This document shows, one piece after another, positions 35,750-46,918 of a stretch of 64,000 bases of DNA. This DNA comes from Strongylocentrotus purpuratus (taxonomy: Eukaryota; Echinodermata; Echinoidea; Camarodonta; Strongylocentrotidae): NCBI RefSeq assembly GCF_000002235.5, contig NW_022145604.1, forward strand, positions 33,432,908-33,496,907, given 5' to 3'. The notes beneath the pieces were generated by a model. It was not told where the DNA came from. It did not search any database and saw only the letters and a program-made list of their open reading frames with translations. Every line of letters starts with the position of its first letter. Position 1 is the first letter of the stretch. The translations under genes and the position numbers were made by a program.

Positions 35750-35891
35750 CAATAGCTTTAAAATCTGAGGAACATCGTAGAATGTCAGAACAATTGTAGG
35801 AGAATCGCAACTCAAGCTCCACTGTACGCTGCACGATCTTCTCATGGTCATGGCTTAAAATCATTTCACAACCTGCTTTCTGCATAACCAT
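35750..35891 (-). CDS. Putative first exon of an unidentified duplicated gene
   Basis: A minus-strand ATG at 35891 opens 47 codons (MVMQKAGCEMILSHDHEK, then IVQRTVELELRFSYN) to a perfect donor, ATTG|GTAAGT, at 35749-35748. About 110 bases upstream lies a TATA-like TTTTATATAG. Related copies at 23381-23517 and 54237-54400 have frame damage or changed donors. Between copies both silent and replacing changes occur, so protein coding is not proven; it could be a noncoding 5' exon. It ends at codon phase 1, which does not fit the small exon at 30950 or the ankyrin exons. No family recognised. Confidence 0.35.
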
Positions 35892-35997
35892 AAAAGGCTT
35901 GTTCTATTGTTGAGCATTTGAATAGGGATCATGTAAGGAATGTGGGCTCGTCATTTTTCGTTATTGACAAAGTGTAATTGTTCAATGAATGCTTGAT

Positions 35998-36012
35998 TTC
36001 TATATAAAATTT
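35998..36012 (-). promoter_or_regulatory. TATA-like motif of the duplicated cassette
   Basis: On the minus strand TTTTATATAGAAAT occurs in the same place relative to the first-exon candidate in block 2 and, in three tandem copies, in block 3 (54441-55186). The position and conservation suggest a core promoter, but this is inference. Confidence 0.35.
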
Positions 36013-36339
36013 GCGAAGTTTTCACACAAGTTTGTGATGGCTCAGTAGTTTGAAGGGTCTTTTTACAATAACAACCATTTCCCTAGCAGTAAGTATTCCC
36101 ACTGAATAAAAGTAGTTTGCCTTAAGGAAATTATAGCATGAAAATAATCGCTGTCTTTTCTCGATATAAAACAAAAAAAAACTTCAGTGTTCAAGAATAT
36201 ACAAGAAATATGTCAAAAATGGTAGAAAATGTCTGTTTGTGTAAGAACTTCAGGCAAACATTTGTATTGAAATATTTGCTCTATTTCCATTCAGTATTGG
36301 TGTGTATTTGTCAACGACTTCAAGATACTAATTTTAATT

Positions 36340-37105
36340 GAGCAAACCGAATTCTTGGTCAACCTCCGCTATCAGCAAGCCCGGGGAATTTTGGGACTCT
36401 CCGTGTGTGTGGCCGTTACTGTAGCTGATGGGCTAGCAGGCAGCTGTATAAGACTACACTGCCGTGTATACAATTGCACAACTACATGTAATTTATCAGT
36501 TCGATGCTTTACCTCTTTTCAGAAAGTCAGTTGTTGTTTTCCCTACATACATTTAATGTTAGACAGTGGGCTATATTCCAATCAAAAAGTATCATAGACT
36601 AATTCATATTATGTGGTAGCCTACATAGTAGGTAGTCTACGTGTGCATTTTTATTGGACTCGAGCTCGAGACGAAGGTTATAGGAGCCGGAAATATAATA
36701 ACATTTGTACACATCCTGAGAATATGTCCTAAGAAAATGTGGCTTTGATGATCATACACTAACATTGGTTATCTTGGTTTATCATCCTCCTGTCTGGCAG
36801 GAAATAACCTGATGACCTATTGATTTGTGAGCGAGGGAGAAACCGAGATGATGAGGGGGTGGGGATGGGAGAGGGCGTCCCACAACAGGACCTGCCAGAG
36901 CCATTGATTAGGAGAGTGTGATTAACCTAGTTCGATTTGGACACAATATGGCGACTACTGCTTTGTTGGGCAAGCACAAAACAAAAGAATATACACCATG
37001 TTGTGACCCAGCGAAACCAAGTTGGCCAAATTCTGCGTAGAAATGGATCTGGAACCAACAAAAACGCCCCTCCCCAAAATCGCCCTTCTAAGCAAATAAA
37101 GTATA
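36340..37105. other. Block 2 spacer with conserved GGGCGTCCCAC segment
   Basis: Bases 36866-37100 match 55432-55650 and partly 24195-24310. They include TTGTTGGGCAAGCACAAAAC and CCAAGTTGGCCAAATTC. No domain is seen in the open frames on either strand. Confidence 0.45.
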
Positions 37106-38691
37106 GGATTTTTCGGCCAAATTCGCGAGTTTGTCATTCAAATTAATTTGTCTTACGTTCAAATTCGACGGTTTTAGTGCTGTCAGGTATATCTTGGGTT
37201 TATATTCCTTTTTCAAGTTTTCAAATCCATAAAGTTTTCGTTAAAATCTATGTATGTTTCATTCAAATTAATGAATAATGTGCTTCTTTCGCTCATTTGG
37301 TCATTCGATTAGGCGCAACACGATTTCTGGCAGTGTACTTCTCCAATTCTAATTGATTTGTAGCTATCAAATTAGCACTTTGTGCACTTAAATGGATGGT
37401 CAATATACATTTCTCGTTTATTACACTTTTCGTAGTTCATTTTTTTTCTTTCAAGATATTTTTTTTTCATGTGTAAGTCATCATATTTTGTTTTTCTTAC
37501 ATGTATATACTTCATAAATATATATCTGAAATTCATCATCCTTCAACTTTAATTGTTAAAGGTAATACAAAGTTTTGGTATGGGGTCATAAATTTGGTTC
37601 AAATGGATATATTGGAAGCATATGCGATCCTAAAATATTCAGTGATCGTTGTCGCGGTCGAAATCAAGTCTAAAGTTATGGAATTGTACACAATAAAGAC
37701 TTTATGTTGTATAGCTACCTCTCAAGGTCAAGATATTCATTAAGCTATAAAACAATGTTTCTCGACTAAAATCGATCGTTTAGCTATTCCTGTTCGGAAA
37801 TTATATATCACAACTACATATTCTGAGATTTTCATGGTCGCAGCTACCATTGTAAGGACGCTACTTGAAATTTATCAAAATTTACCGAGAACACCGGTAA
37901 ATATTTATATTCAATTTTTCTCGAAAACAGTAGTGTTAAATTTTCTAGTGCTTTTAATACATCCACAGGGGCATCCAAATATATCAAAATTGTAAAGAAT
38001 TACTATCCACCCATTTTTCAAAATTTCCCAAAACTTTGTATTACCTTTAAGAGAAAAACAGAACACTTGCATCTACGAACTTGATGGTCTCAATATGTTT
38101 GTAATTTTTCTTGTAAGAGGTTGTTTGTCTTGTGTTTTATCAGAAATTTATCACAATTTTATTATGGAGGAATGGTACAATATTGTGACTGGGGTAGTAT
38201 TTTTGTATCCCCACCTTTCCGGGGTATATGAACATGTCCGTGCAGAAATGCCATATCTTTGATTTCACCCCCTTCTTTACCTAATGTCCGACTACACCCA
38301 TATGAATTGTCCTCAAAATTAATAAATGGAATAATAGAAAAAGACCCCAATGGCAAATCATGCATTTAGTTGCATTTTTTAAAACTGCAAACGTGTGTTG
38401 CATTTCCCCCCCTAATATCCTTACTTGAATAAACATAATTCGAATACGAATGACAGGTGTTAATTTGAATGATAAAAATGACGCCTCGACAAATGACGAC
38501 TAATTTGAATGCTAGTTGAGCAGATTCTAAATTAAATGACAAATCTATGAAACCCTTCGACCAAAATCCTAAATTAAATACCAAAACGGGAAAATTGAAT
38601 GATAATTGGCATGGCAAAGCCGATCTGTGCTAACTTAAATGCAAAGTAAATGAATTCGAATGACAAACTCGCGAATTTCGCCGGGAAATCC
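37106..38691. mobile_element. 1.59 kb TA-flanked inverted-repeat element
   Basis: GGATTTTTCGGCCAAATTCG at the left pairs with CGAATTTCGCCGGGAAATCC at the right, continuing to GCGAGTTTGTCATTC / GAATGACAAACTCGC, about 40 bases in all. TA lies outside both ends. The block 3 counterpart (about 55648) is empty. The right half is rich in TTGAATGAY / AAATGACAAA repeats. A TTAA-flanked MITE is nested inside. No transposase. Confidence 0.7.
37560..38046. mobile_element. TTAA-flanked MITE, copy 1
   Basis: AGGTAATACAAAGTTTTGG at the left is the inverse of CCAAAACTTTGTATTACCT at the right, and both ends abut TTAA. TTAA target choice suggests a piggyBac-type transposase supplied from elsewhere. A second copy lies at 44563-45064 in the opposite orientation. 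Confidence 0.8.
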
Positions 38692-38699
38692 TATACTAA

Positions 38700-39155
38700 C
38701 GCGGCAATAAAATATATGCCCTTCCTAAGGAGAAATATGTTCCTTTTTTTATTCTTTCTGTTGCTCCCTTAAATAATATTCTTGACCCATTCGTGTGCTT
38801 TGTTCACTCATTGCAGTCCCCCGTCTGCCCCGCCACCTAGGCCACCCCCGTCCCCCTAAACAAAATTGCAAAATATGAAATTATGGAATCATGAACATGA
38901 AAATGAATTAATGCAAATAGAAGTGTCAATTAAGTTGATAATTTTCGGATCTAAGTTCAAGTAGAGTAATCAATATGATATATTTTCGTGGGTTACGTAC
39001 AGGACAAAATAGCTTTGATTTGCCAAAATAGATCTAAACGCACCATACAACTTTTTTTAAAGAGCGCCATCTAAAACAAAATGTCGACGTGACTTGTAAG
39101 TAAGTCTGAGATGCGGATCTGCCGTGTAACCTATTATATTGTGACATTGATGATA
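38700..39155. other. Block 2 spacer
   Basis: The stretch matches 55655-56025 (for example GAGAAATATGTTCCTT and AAAGAGCGCCATCTAAAACA). It has no gene. Confidence 0.5.
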
Positions 39156-39159
39156 ATGT

Positions 39160-39495
39160 GAAATTTGAAAATAACAGTGATAAAAATGATGATAAGATTG
39201 TACATGCTGCTGTTGATGATAGTGGTGATGATTACGATGACGTCATTATCATCCTAATCATAATTTTAATAAATTGTATGGTGATTATCAACATATTTTC
39301 ATAAACATCATCATCATCATTGCCATCATTATTCATTACTACTACCAACGCCGTCAACATCATCATCACGCCAATCGGCCATATCTTAACTATCATCATC
39401 TATTTTATCCCTGACCCTGTCATATACGTCATCATTATGAAAAGAAACCTTATCACGGTATCACTGTCAATATCATTATCAATGTTTCTATCATT

Positions 39496-39526
<31 letters not shown>

Positions 39527-39890
39527 CCATCGTCATCATCTTCACCATCATCATGCCCATCGTTAATATCAGGACTATCATCCTTATCACCAATATCGTT
39601 ATCTACGTCATTATTATATTAAATAAAACTCTGTCATGGTATAACTATCGTCATCACTATCAATATTGTTATCGTTATAATAATCATCATCTATTTCATC
39701 ATCATCGTCATCATCATCATTATCATTATCGTCATCATCTTTATCTTTGTCATCATCTTCGTCATCATCATCATTTGACTTCGTTTACATCAGAACTATA
39801 GGCAATCAATCATACTACATCATTATCATCATCGTCAACATCAACGTCACCACTGTCATTACCACTATTTATTCTTTTTATTCATTTGAT
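39160..39890. repeat. (CATCAT)n-rich field, block 2
   Basis: Interrupted CAT/ATC trinucleotide repeats dominate the plus strand; the first ~100 bases have the complementary GATGAT bias, so the strand asymmetry flips near 39290. Open frames full of Ser, His or Ile are products of the repeat. The block 3 counterpart is 56025-56520. Confidence 0.85.
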
Positions 39891-39894
39891 TGTC

Positions 39895-41660
39895 ATTAAC
39901 GTAACATCGGACCATAAATAATGCAGGTGGATTGCTGAAACAAAGTATTTACTCCTGTATTTTGTGTAAGAGCTCTCCTCATTGGTTACTGTTTCAAAAA
40001 TCAAATTTTAAAACTAGAACCAAACAACAAACAAACAACAACCAAAATAATATACAGAGAACAGCAAGAAGAAAAAAACACATCATCAACATCATTCACC
40101 GCTATTACCAGAATTACTGGCAGTTATTTGTTGTACATTCTATCATCTGTAAAACGGACTCTAGCAACAAATAAGTATTTTCAAGGAGCTAGGAGGAGCT
40201 TTGGTATTACATCGACAGCAGCCGCTCCTTAATATTATATCAATATTCTTACATTAAGAGAAACACGATTCTAGCTTGGGATTCACCACTTTTCAAATAA
40301 AACGATTTATTTTTGCCTCAAAATATAGACTTAAACATACACATGTTATAGAAAAAAGTAAACATTTTTTATCATAGTTTCTACAATGTTAAATGATACC
40401 CTCTACATTGATGCATTTTTCATGTCATCTTAATACCCTCTACATAGATATAACTCATGTACGGCATTGGTTTGAAACAGGTCAGCTCGCAATACATTTA
40501 TAAAGATAATCACTGAACCTGTCAGATAAGTTTGTCCCAATGACCTGTTCATACACATACAGAAACATTTTAGGTTATAGTTGTAATACATTTGTCTATA
40601 TATTCCCATATACATTCCTTGGCCTGTTCTTCATATTACGAAACAGTAAACATCGTCCAACAAAGAATGACTAAGACAAAACTGGGTCATTCTTTGTATG
40701 TCAATTTGGGAGAATATCATAGTAGGATTATATCCTGAAAAGAGATTGCTTTTAAAATACCAAATATGACCATTTTATAGCTGAAGAGTTTGGGTCACAA
40801 TTTCGTTTGTAGGCCAATATTCCCTTGTGCACGTGATCTTCAGCAAGTTGTAGTAGGTTAGTCGAAGGTTTTTCTATCATAAAAATATTTCACAGTGTTT
40901 CACATTATTTACATGTTTCCTTCCCGTGACTTTTCAAGTTTTTGTTACAAATATGTTTTGTTAAATAGAATATTGATGTAACATGTGAAATATTTTTTTT
41001 CCTGTTAATGACCATGTACTATTTTGACTAGAACTCAACTTTATCCAAAAGAACATAACAAACGCATAGTTATTGAGTTTTCGTAGAGCTTATGATGATC
41101 CCTTTTCTTCAAATAACTTTGTAAGCTTTCGGAGTTGGGGATTACCCGATGACGTACATGAGTGCTCTTCTCTGGTCTTTCTCAATTATGATTTACTTTG
41201 AGATTTTTCAATATAATATACAGAATTTGAACTGTTTAAATATCGCAAATAATATTATCCATTGGATAACCAAAACAAAGTTTCATAATCATTGACGTAT
41301 AAATCTTATTCTTTATCAACAATATAAACAAGTAATTTCTCCAAGAACTTGAGTTACAGAATGAAAAGACTATATACAGGGATGATACCCTACCCTAATA
41401 TATGTACATGTATATTGATTAAAAAATAATAGAACAACACATATTTCACCTTGTGTATTAGGCCTACCTTAAGAGACGATAGAGTAACATGTTTAAAACT
41501 TCATCACGTGATGGTCTCCACCTATAATGTATTCAACAAACATCTTAATGATTTTATAGCTCCATCCTTTTAGATGGCAGCTAGTTATTATTAGTTGCAA
41601 CTGATACTTTCTTCTTGATTTCCAAACATCTTTTAAGTAATTTTACCTCATATAAAGTTT
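39895..41660. other. Block 2 AT-rich tail
   Basis: The stretch matches 56530-58400 in diverged form. It has AT-rich sequence and short frames without domains. No gene is seen. Confidence 0.5.
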
Positions 41661-41669
41661 TGTACGCTG

Positions 41670-41905
41670 TACATGTAATCTCTCTGTCTCCTTCCCTTCT
41701 CTTGGGTGAGTGTGTGTGTGTTGGATGTGTCCGCTTGTGATTATTATTAATGTTTTACTTATAATTTGTTAATTTTGTAAAAGGGGCACCAGTCCACAAT
41801 ATCTCGATCTTTTTTGGTTGCCCCTAACGATATGTTAACTTTATATATGATCATGTTCACATGTTTTATTGTATTGTACTATTTTTTTTATATCGTCACG
41901 AGGCC
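41670..41905 (+). mobile_element. LINE 3' end-like segment
   Basis: TCTCCTTCCCTTCTCTTGGG followed by a T-rich 3' UTR-like sequence with GGGGCACCAGTCCACAA and GTTGCCCCTAACG resembles the 3' UTRs of CR1-like LINEs. No coding part is attached. Confidence 0.35.
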
Positions 41906-42176
41906 TTGTCAAATATTTTCGTACCCGATTGGCCCCGAGTCAGGCCACGGGAAAGACAGGTAGGCTAATCAGGCTACAGTCCCTTTAAGCACATGGTGTC
42001 TGGCCTACTTACCCGGTTGTTCTTATCTTGCTATGCTAATTACTTAGCCCCTATACATTTGATACCAACATTATTTACCACATGTCATTCATTTGTAATC
42101 TTGAACATTCAGAAATAGTTTCGTCGATTTCTGTAAGAATGATTTTGTCGATATTCACAAAAACTCGAGATTATCT

Positions 42177-42920
42177 TTAAGAAAATATACCTATACATCC
42201 AACGACAATCAGACGGACTAAGGATCTAGGTAATCTACCGATTCCAGCAGCTTTCTTCTGCAGCTGACCAAAGTTCAGCTGATCAAATTTAGGAGTAAAT
42301 ATCAGCTGCTCTGCACGGTCAGTTACATCCGTAGCAAGCTCATTCTTTGGATCATCCCCATCTAGTACATTCTTTAGCTCTACGGACAATGTATCACGAA
42401 TAACAATGATATCACCTTCTAATGGAGCCTTCTTGCTATTACCCGCTAACACACTCGCACTTGTAATACTCGTAATCAACCTCTCATCAACATTTTTCAT
42501 CTCATCCAATCTTTTACACAATATCACTTCCTGAGTATCCAACTGCTTGTCTAATGCTGCTTTCCTCTCACTTAACTTCTCAAGTGACTCTAGATATCTC
42601 TTATTGATTTCAGCCTTTTTGCCGGCAAAGTCATCCGTGACACGCTTCTTCTGAGTCTTGATGCATGTCACGTGGTTCTTAATGGCTGTAACTTTCCCCT
42701 TACTTTGGGCTTGTAGAGAATCTGTTTGTGTCTTGGTGGAAGCATTGTAGTCCTTAGCATCTTGAACAGTGTGACCTTTCTTATTACACGACCTTCGACA
42801 TTCCAAGCAGATGAACTTCTTTCAGGTAATACACACATCTGTACAGATGTGTTTTTGTTGATCTGCTTTGTGTTCTTGGCAGTAAACCTCGTTTTGGAGG
42901 ACCACTCTTCCCTCTCTGAC
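42177..42920 (-). pseudogene. Truncated TRIM pseudogene
   Basis: The sequence is the 3' half of the TRIM gene at 43090-44310, in the same orientation and directly downstream of it. It begins inside the segment between B-boxes (VREGRVVLQNEVYCQEH), with RING and B-box 1 missing. One zinc-ligand cysteine codon of B-box 2 is TGA (DVCIT, stop, KKFICLECRRSC). The coiled coil and membrane helix start (SLVRLIVVGCIGIFS) follow, with an earlier stop than the parent. The 3' flanks of both copies also match (42000-42125 and 42960-43085), so this is a partial tandem duplication of about 0.95 kb. Confidence 0.85.
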
Positions 42921-43089
42921 GTCTGGCGTCATAATTATGACGCGTTTCGACTTCGAATTCGGGCCATGGTGTCGGGCCTACTTACCGGATTTTGTTTTAA
43001 TCTTTCTATGCTAATTACTCAGCCACTATACATTTTCTACTAAAATTGTTCGGCACATGTCATCAATTGTTAATTTTGAACATTCACTG

Positions 43090-44310
43090 TTAGTATCGAT
43101 AGTTTCCGTGGACTCTGTGAGATTTTTTTTGTCCGGATTCACCAAAACTCTGGATCATCTTTACGAACAGATAACATATACATGCAACGGCAATCAGACG
43201 GACTAGGAATGATCTAGGTATCAGATTTCCGATTCCGACAGTTGTCTTCCGCAGCTGACCAAAGTTCAACTGATCACATTTAGGTGTGAATATCAGCTTC
43301 TCTGCCTGGTCAGCTACACCCGTGGCAAGCTTATTCTCTGGATCATCTCTATCTAGGACATTCTTTAGCTCTCCAGACAATGTATCACGAATCACAATGA
43401 TATCACCTTCTAATGGAGCCTTCATGCTATTACCCGCTAACACACTTGCACTCTCAATACTCGTAATCAACCTCTCATCAACATCTTTCATCTCATCCAA
43501 ACTTTTACATAATTCGTTTTTCTGAGCATCCAACTGCTTGTCTAATGCTGCTTTCCACTCGTTTAATTTTTTGAGTGATTCTTTATAACTCTTACTGATT
43601 TTAACCTTTTTGCCGGTAATGTGATTCGTGACACGCTTCTTCTGAGTCTCGATGTAGGCCACGTGACTCTTGAGGGTTGTAGCTTTCGTCATACTTCGGG
43701 CTTGTAGAGAATCTATCTTTGTCTTCGTAGAAGCATTGTAGTCCTTAGCATCTTGAACAGTGTGACCTTTCTTATTACACGACCTTCGACATTCCAAGCA
43801 GATGAACTTCTTACAGGTAATACACACATCTGTACAGATGTGTTTTTGTTTATCTGCTTTGTGTTCTTGGCAGTAAACCTCGTTTTGGAGGACCACCCTT
43901 CCCTTTCTGATGTCTTGTACTCTCACAGCTCTATGCTTGACATGAGGCGGCCATTTGTTGTGAATCTCAAGGCATGTGTTACACATATCCTTACCACACT
44001 CACAACAGAAATGTACAGCTCTCGAGTCTGTGTCGCAAATTTCACAGACTTGCTGGCTATTTCTCACATCATCAATGAGAGACTTAAGAGGAACATTAGT
44101 ACTTAAATTCAAGACATTGCCACCTTTTACAGATGTTTCGCTTCGACAGATGGGACACGTTAAACAAGCTTTTGAAGAGCTTTTAAGAATATCATTGAGG
44201 CATTTCTTACAGAAAGTATGTGTACATGATAACTGCTTCGGTTCACAAAGCAGCTCGAAACAAACAGGGCACTTCAAATTGCGTGAAAGTCTGTGTTCGA
44301 ATTCCGACAT
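43090..44310 (-). CDS. TRIM/RBCC-type E3 ubiquitin ligase with C-terminal membrane helix
   Basis: The single-exon frame encodes 406 residues. A C3HC4 RING lies at about 14-56 (CPVC, SCTHTFCKKC, CPIC) with all eight ligands. B-box 1 lies at about 89-127 (CEIC, CCECGKDMCNTC), B-box 2 at about 150-195 (YCQEH, CTDVCITCKKFICLEC), then a coiled coil at about 200-310. The family transfers ubiquitin to substrates and dimerises through the coiled coil. Where the paralogue at 59981-61771 has a beta-propeller, this protein has SFLVRLIAVACICYLFVKMI, a likely transmembrane helix, and a short basic tail. That resembles the layout of vertebrate TRIM13 and TRIM59, suggesting attachment to an internal membrane; the resemblance may be convergent. 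The start MSEF is shared with the paralogue. A truncated copy lies just downstream. Confidence 0.9.
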   Translation of the reverse strand: MSEFEHRLSRNLKCPVCFELLCEPKQLSCTHTFCKKCLNDILKSSSKACLTCPICRSETSVKGGNVLNLSTNVPLKSLIDDVRNSQQVCEICDTDSRAVHFCCECGKDMCNTCLEIHNKWPPHVKHRAVRVQDIRKGRVVLQNEVYCQEHKADKQKHICTDVCITCKKFICLECRRSCNKKGHTVQDAKDYNASTKTKIDSLQARSMTKATTLKSHVAYIETQKKRVTNHITGKKVKISKSYKESLKKLNEWKAALDKQLDAQKNELCKSLDEMKDVDERLITSIESASVLAGNSMKAPLEGDIIVIRDTLSGELKNVLDRDDPENKLATGVADQAEKLIFTPKCDQLNFGQLRKTTVGIGNLIPRSFLVRLIAVACICYLFVKMIQSFGESGQKKSHRVHGNYRY

Positions 44311-44562
44311 TGTGATTCCCCTATCTCACTATGCACTGATATGATACATAATGCAAACAACAATAGTACATCAATGAAAGAAATTTAATACCTGGACTAG
44401 AGGATATTTATATTTCTCGTATATTCAATACAGATCCAGCTCCAGTAGGCAATGGATCTATCAGGTTGTCTAAACTTCTTCAGTTATCATAAACCACCTT
44501 TAATCATATCAATAATTTTTTTTTTTAAACGGGCTGAAAAAAACGAGAGATTGTCTTGTTAA

Positions 44563-45064
44563 AGGTATTACAAAGTTTTGGGAAATTTTGAAAAATGGGT
44601 GGATAGTGATTCTTTACAATTTTGATATATTTGGATGCCCCTGTGGATGTATTAAAAACACCAGAAATTTTAGCTTCTAAAACACTTCTGCTTTCGAGAA
44701 AAATTGAATATAAAGATTTACCGGTGCTCCAGGTAAATTTTGATAAATTTCAAATAGCTCCTACGGCCGTACAATGGTAGCTGCGACCCTGACAATCTCA
44801 GAGTATGTAGTTGTGGTATATAATTTTCGAACGACAATAGCTAATCGGTCGATTTTAGTCAATAAGCATTGTTTTATTGCTTAATTAATATCTTGACCTT
44901 GAGAGGGAGCTATTCAACATAAAATGTTTATTATTTACAATTTCATAACTTTAGAGTCGATTTCGACCGCGACAACGATCACTGAATATTGTAGGATCGT
45001 ATTTGCTTCCAATATATTTATTTGAACCAAATTCATGACCCCATACCAAAACTTTGTATTACCT
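44563..45064. mobile_element. TTAA-flanked MITE, copy 2
   Basis: The ends are AGGTATTACAAAGTTTTGG and CCAAAACTTTGTATTACCT between TTAA duplications. The interior is the inverse of 37560-38046. It sits about 250 bases upstream of the TRIM-TM start codon; the corresponding place in block 4 (about 61990-62040) is empty. Confidence 0.8.
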
Positions 45065-45214
45065 TTAAGGTTTTCAGCAAAAAGTCTTATCGGTAGTTAC
45101 AAAGAAACAGAATATAAATTAATGAAAGACTACCGTTTAAAAATTAAGGTTAGGAGTTTAATTTTAAGTTACCAAAGTAATTAAATGTAATGAGATGAAC
45201 AGGTGAGTTTAAAG

Positions 45215-45352
45215 TCGGGTATCCTTCCTGCCGTCGACCACCACATGCTATCTGCTGCAGATCAAGAACGAGTCAGGAGGCGGTCTGAAGAGGACTGAAG
45301 ATGATCTCATTTCTTCTGATCCGTACTGCTCACAAAATGTGCTAGTTGGCCC
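45215..45352 (-). other. Conserved segment upstream of TRIM, possible 5' UTR exon
   Basis: This stretch is kept much better between blocks 3 and 4 (62110-62252) than its surroundings: GTCGACCACCACATGC, then TCTGAAGAGGACTGAAGATG. On the minus strand an acceptor-like TTTCAATTTTAG precedes it. In block 4 a donor-like CGACT|GTAAAC follows, but in block 3 the GT is TT. It may be a noncoding first exon or promoter-proximal element. Confidence 0.35.
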
Positions 45353-45404
45353 TAAAATTGAAAATGAATAAAAAGTGACACGACATTCATAATCGGGCCC
45401 TATT

Positions 45405-45620
45405 TACCCAGGGTACCACATCAGGGATAACATTTTTTTTGCTGGCCCTCCAATCACTATTACCAGACCAATTGTCAGTTATCCATTTACACCTGGGTAG
45501 AAGGTGGTGAATGTTGATTAACGTGTTGCCAAAGGAAGTTAATGCCGGGCTGGTATTCGAACCATCAGCCCTTGGATTAAGAGTAACGTGATTAATGAAC
45601 CACTATACCACGAAACCTTC
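45405..45620 (-). mobile_element. tRNA-derived SINE, block 3 copy
   Basis: On the minus strand the head reads TTTCGTGGTATAGTGGTTC with an A-box (TGGTATAGTGG, 45600-45610), and a B-box GGTTCGAATACC lies at 45552-45563, the spacing of a tRNA. The body ends in TACCCTGGGTAAATAG. It is not a functional tRNA gene, as the acceptor stem is not closed. Confidence 0.65.
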
Positions 45621-45624
45621 AAAT

Positions 45625-46915
45625 ATGACCAGTCGAATCAATATGATGTGATAGTGAAGAACAATTATATGTATGATTATCATCATAAGGTATCTGACGT
45701 CACCAGGGAGAGCGGGATACGTCTTATTATTTCTTACTCAAGCGAGCCCAGATTCCAGTATGAACTCACTTTCATACATAACAAGCTACGAAAGCTTGCA
45801 AAGAGGTCACAAACAATTAGACCTAGATTATTTATTGCTTTGCCTTACTATTTAAGAAGGCAAAAAACGGAATAAATACTGAGATTCGAACCTACAACTT
45901 CAACGTTCTAATAGTCTGTCCTTACCTATTGAGCCAATGATGGGTTGATAAAATGGATTAGCATAATTATTATAACTCTATTAGCAACCATAACGTTTAC
46001 CACGCACGCATGCGCAGGTTTCCTTCGCGAGCTCAATCTGGGCTCGTTATGGTACGAACAAATTAAGACGCGAGCGGGATAGACAAGAATGGCTTGGTAC
46101 GGTTGGGGGGGGGGGGGGTGAGACAGAGAGACAGAGAGGGGAATGGGCGGGGGGGATTTAAACGGTCAATTTTTTTAATACCAATCTCAGTGTCAAATCA
46201 TTGCTATACAGTAGTTTCATTTTAGAATCATCGATGAATAGTAGAATATCGATAATTCATCATAATTCTGTTACCATGGAAACTTGCCTCCAACCAGCAT
46301 CAAAAATATAAATCAAAATGACTAACAAATATATACAGCGTTATGAATGAACACGGAAATAAAGAGTGTGAGAAAGTCTTGCCTATTAAAGTGGGATTTT
46401 TAACCGAAATTGGCACATCACCCGAATAATATCTTTTAGTCATAGCTTAATATGGACCGGTTCGAAAACTGTTGTTAGAGAATGGATTGGATTGTTATTT
46501 TGAAGTCTTTTAAAATTATGTAAGTGACCCTTAAACTAATCCGTTCTGGATCAAAATTTGAAGCGCCTTGTAACTGCAAAAATATGGGTTGGATTAGATC
46601 AGATTAACGAAATTTGCTTGTGATATAATTCCTAAATAAGCAAATCAAATGAAGTATACTTGATATTAACTATGAAGTACATGTGGAAGAGCGTTAGCAT
46701 ATTCCCAGGTGCTTAGCAGTGTGCCCACAAAAAGAAAATTTAAGGGGAATACAAAATTAAAATGAGGTATTTCGTTATAAAATTCGCCCGTGTGCTGCAG
46801 TAGTCAACGAAATTGGATATACCGCTGTTCGTCGAGCCGAAAAACTAATGAATATGTACTGCGATTATTGCACTTTGGTCATGATTATATCAAACACCAC
46901 AATATAACAGGAACT
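45625..46915. other. Block 3 spacer between SINE and small exon
   Basis: The stretch matches 26851-27370 and 62525-63960. A run of G and GA-rich sequence lies at 46107-46152. No gene is seen. Confidence 0.45.
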
Positions 46916-46918
46916 TAC

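Larger units (their letters stand above)
26620..41700. repeat. Segmental duplication block 2 (gene lost)
   Basis: In order, this block shows the SINE (26620), the small spliced exon (30950), L1-like remnant (31140), AT-rich spacer (33480-34530), first-exon candidate (35750), the GGGCGTCCCAC segment (36860-37100), the (CATC)n field (39160-39890) and the AT-rich tail (40400-41640). The same order occurs at 45405-58330, with copy-specific insertions. No TRIM gene remains at its left end, where the 2.06 kb element sits instead. Confidence 0.75.

Noticed and set aside
30950-35891. Direct splicing of the 35750 exon to the 30950 or 15125 exons in one reading frame
   Set aside because: The 35750 donor leaves one base, while the downstream exons need two; joining gives an early stop. 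A noncoding leader remains possible.
39320-39801. Ser- and His-rich open frames
   Set aside because: They are translations of the CATCAT microsatellite.
45540-45620. A tRNA gene
   Set aside because: Pol III boxes are present but the arms do not close into a tRNA, and the sequence recurs as a SINE head.
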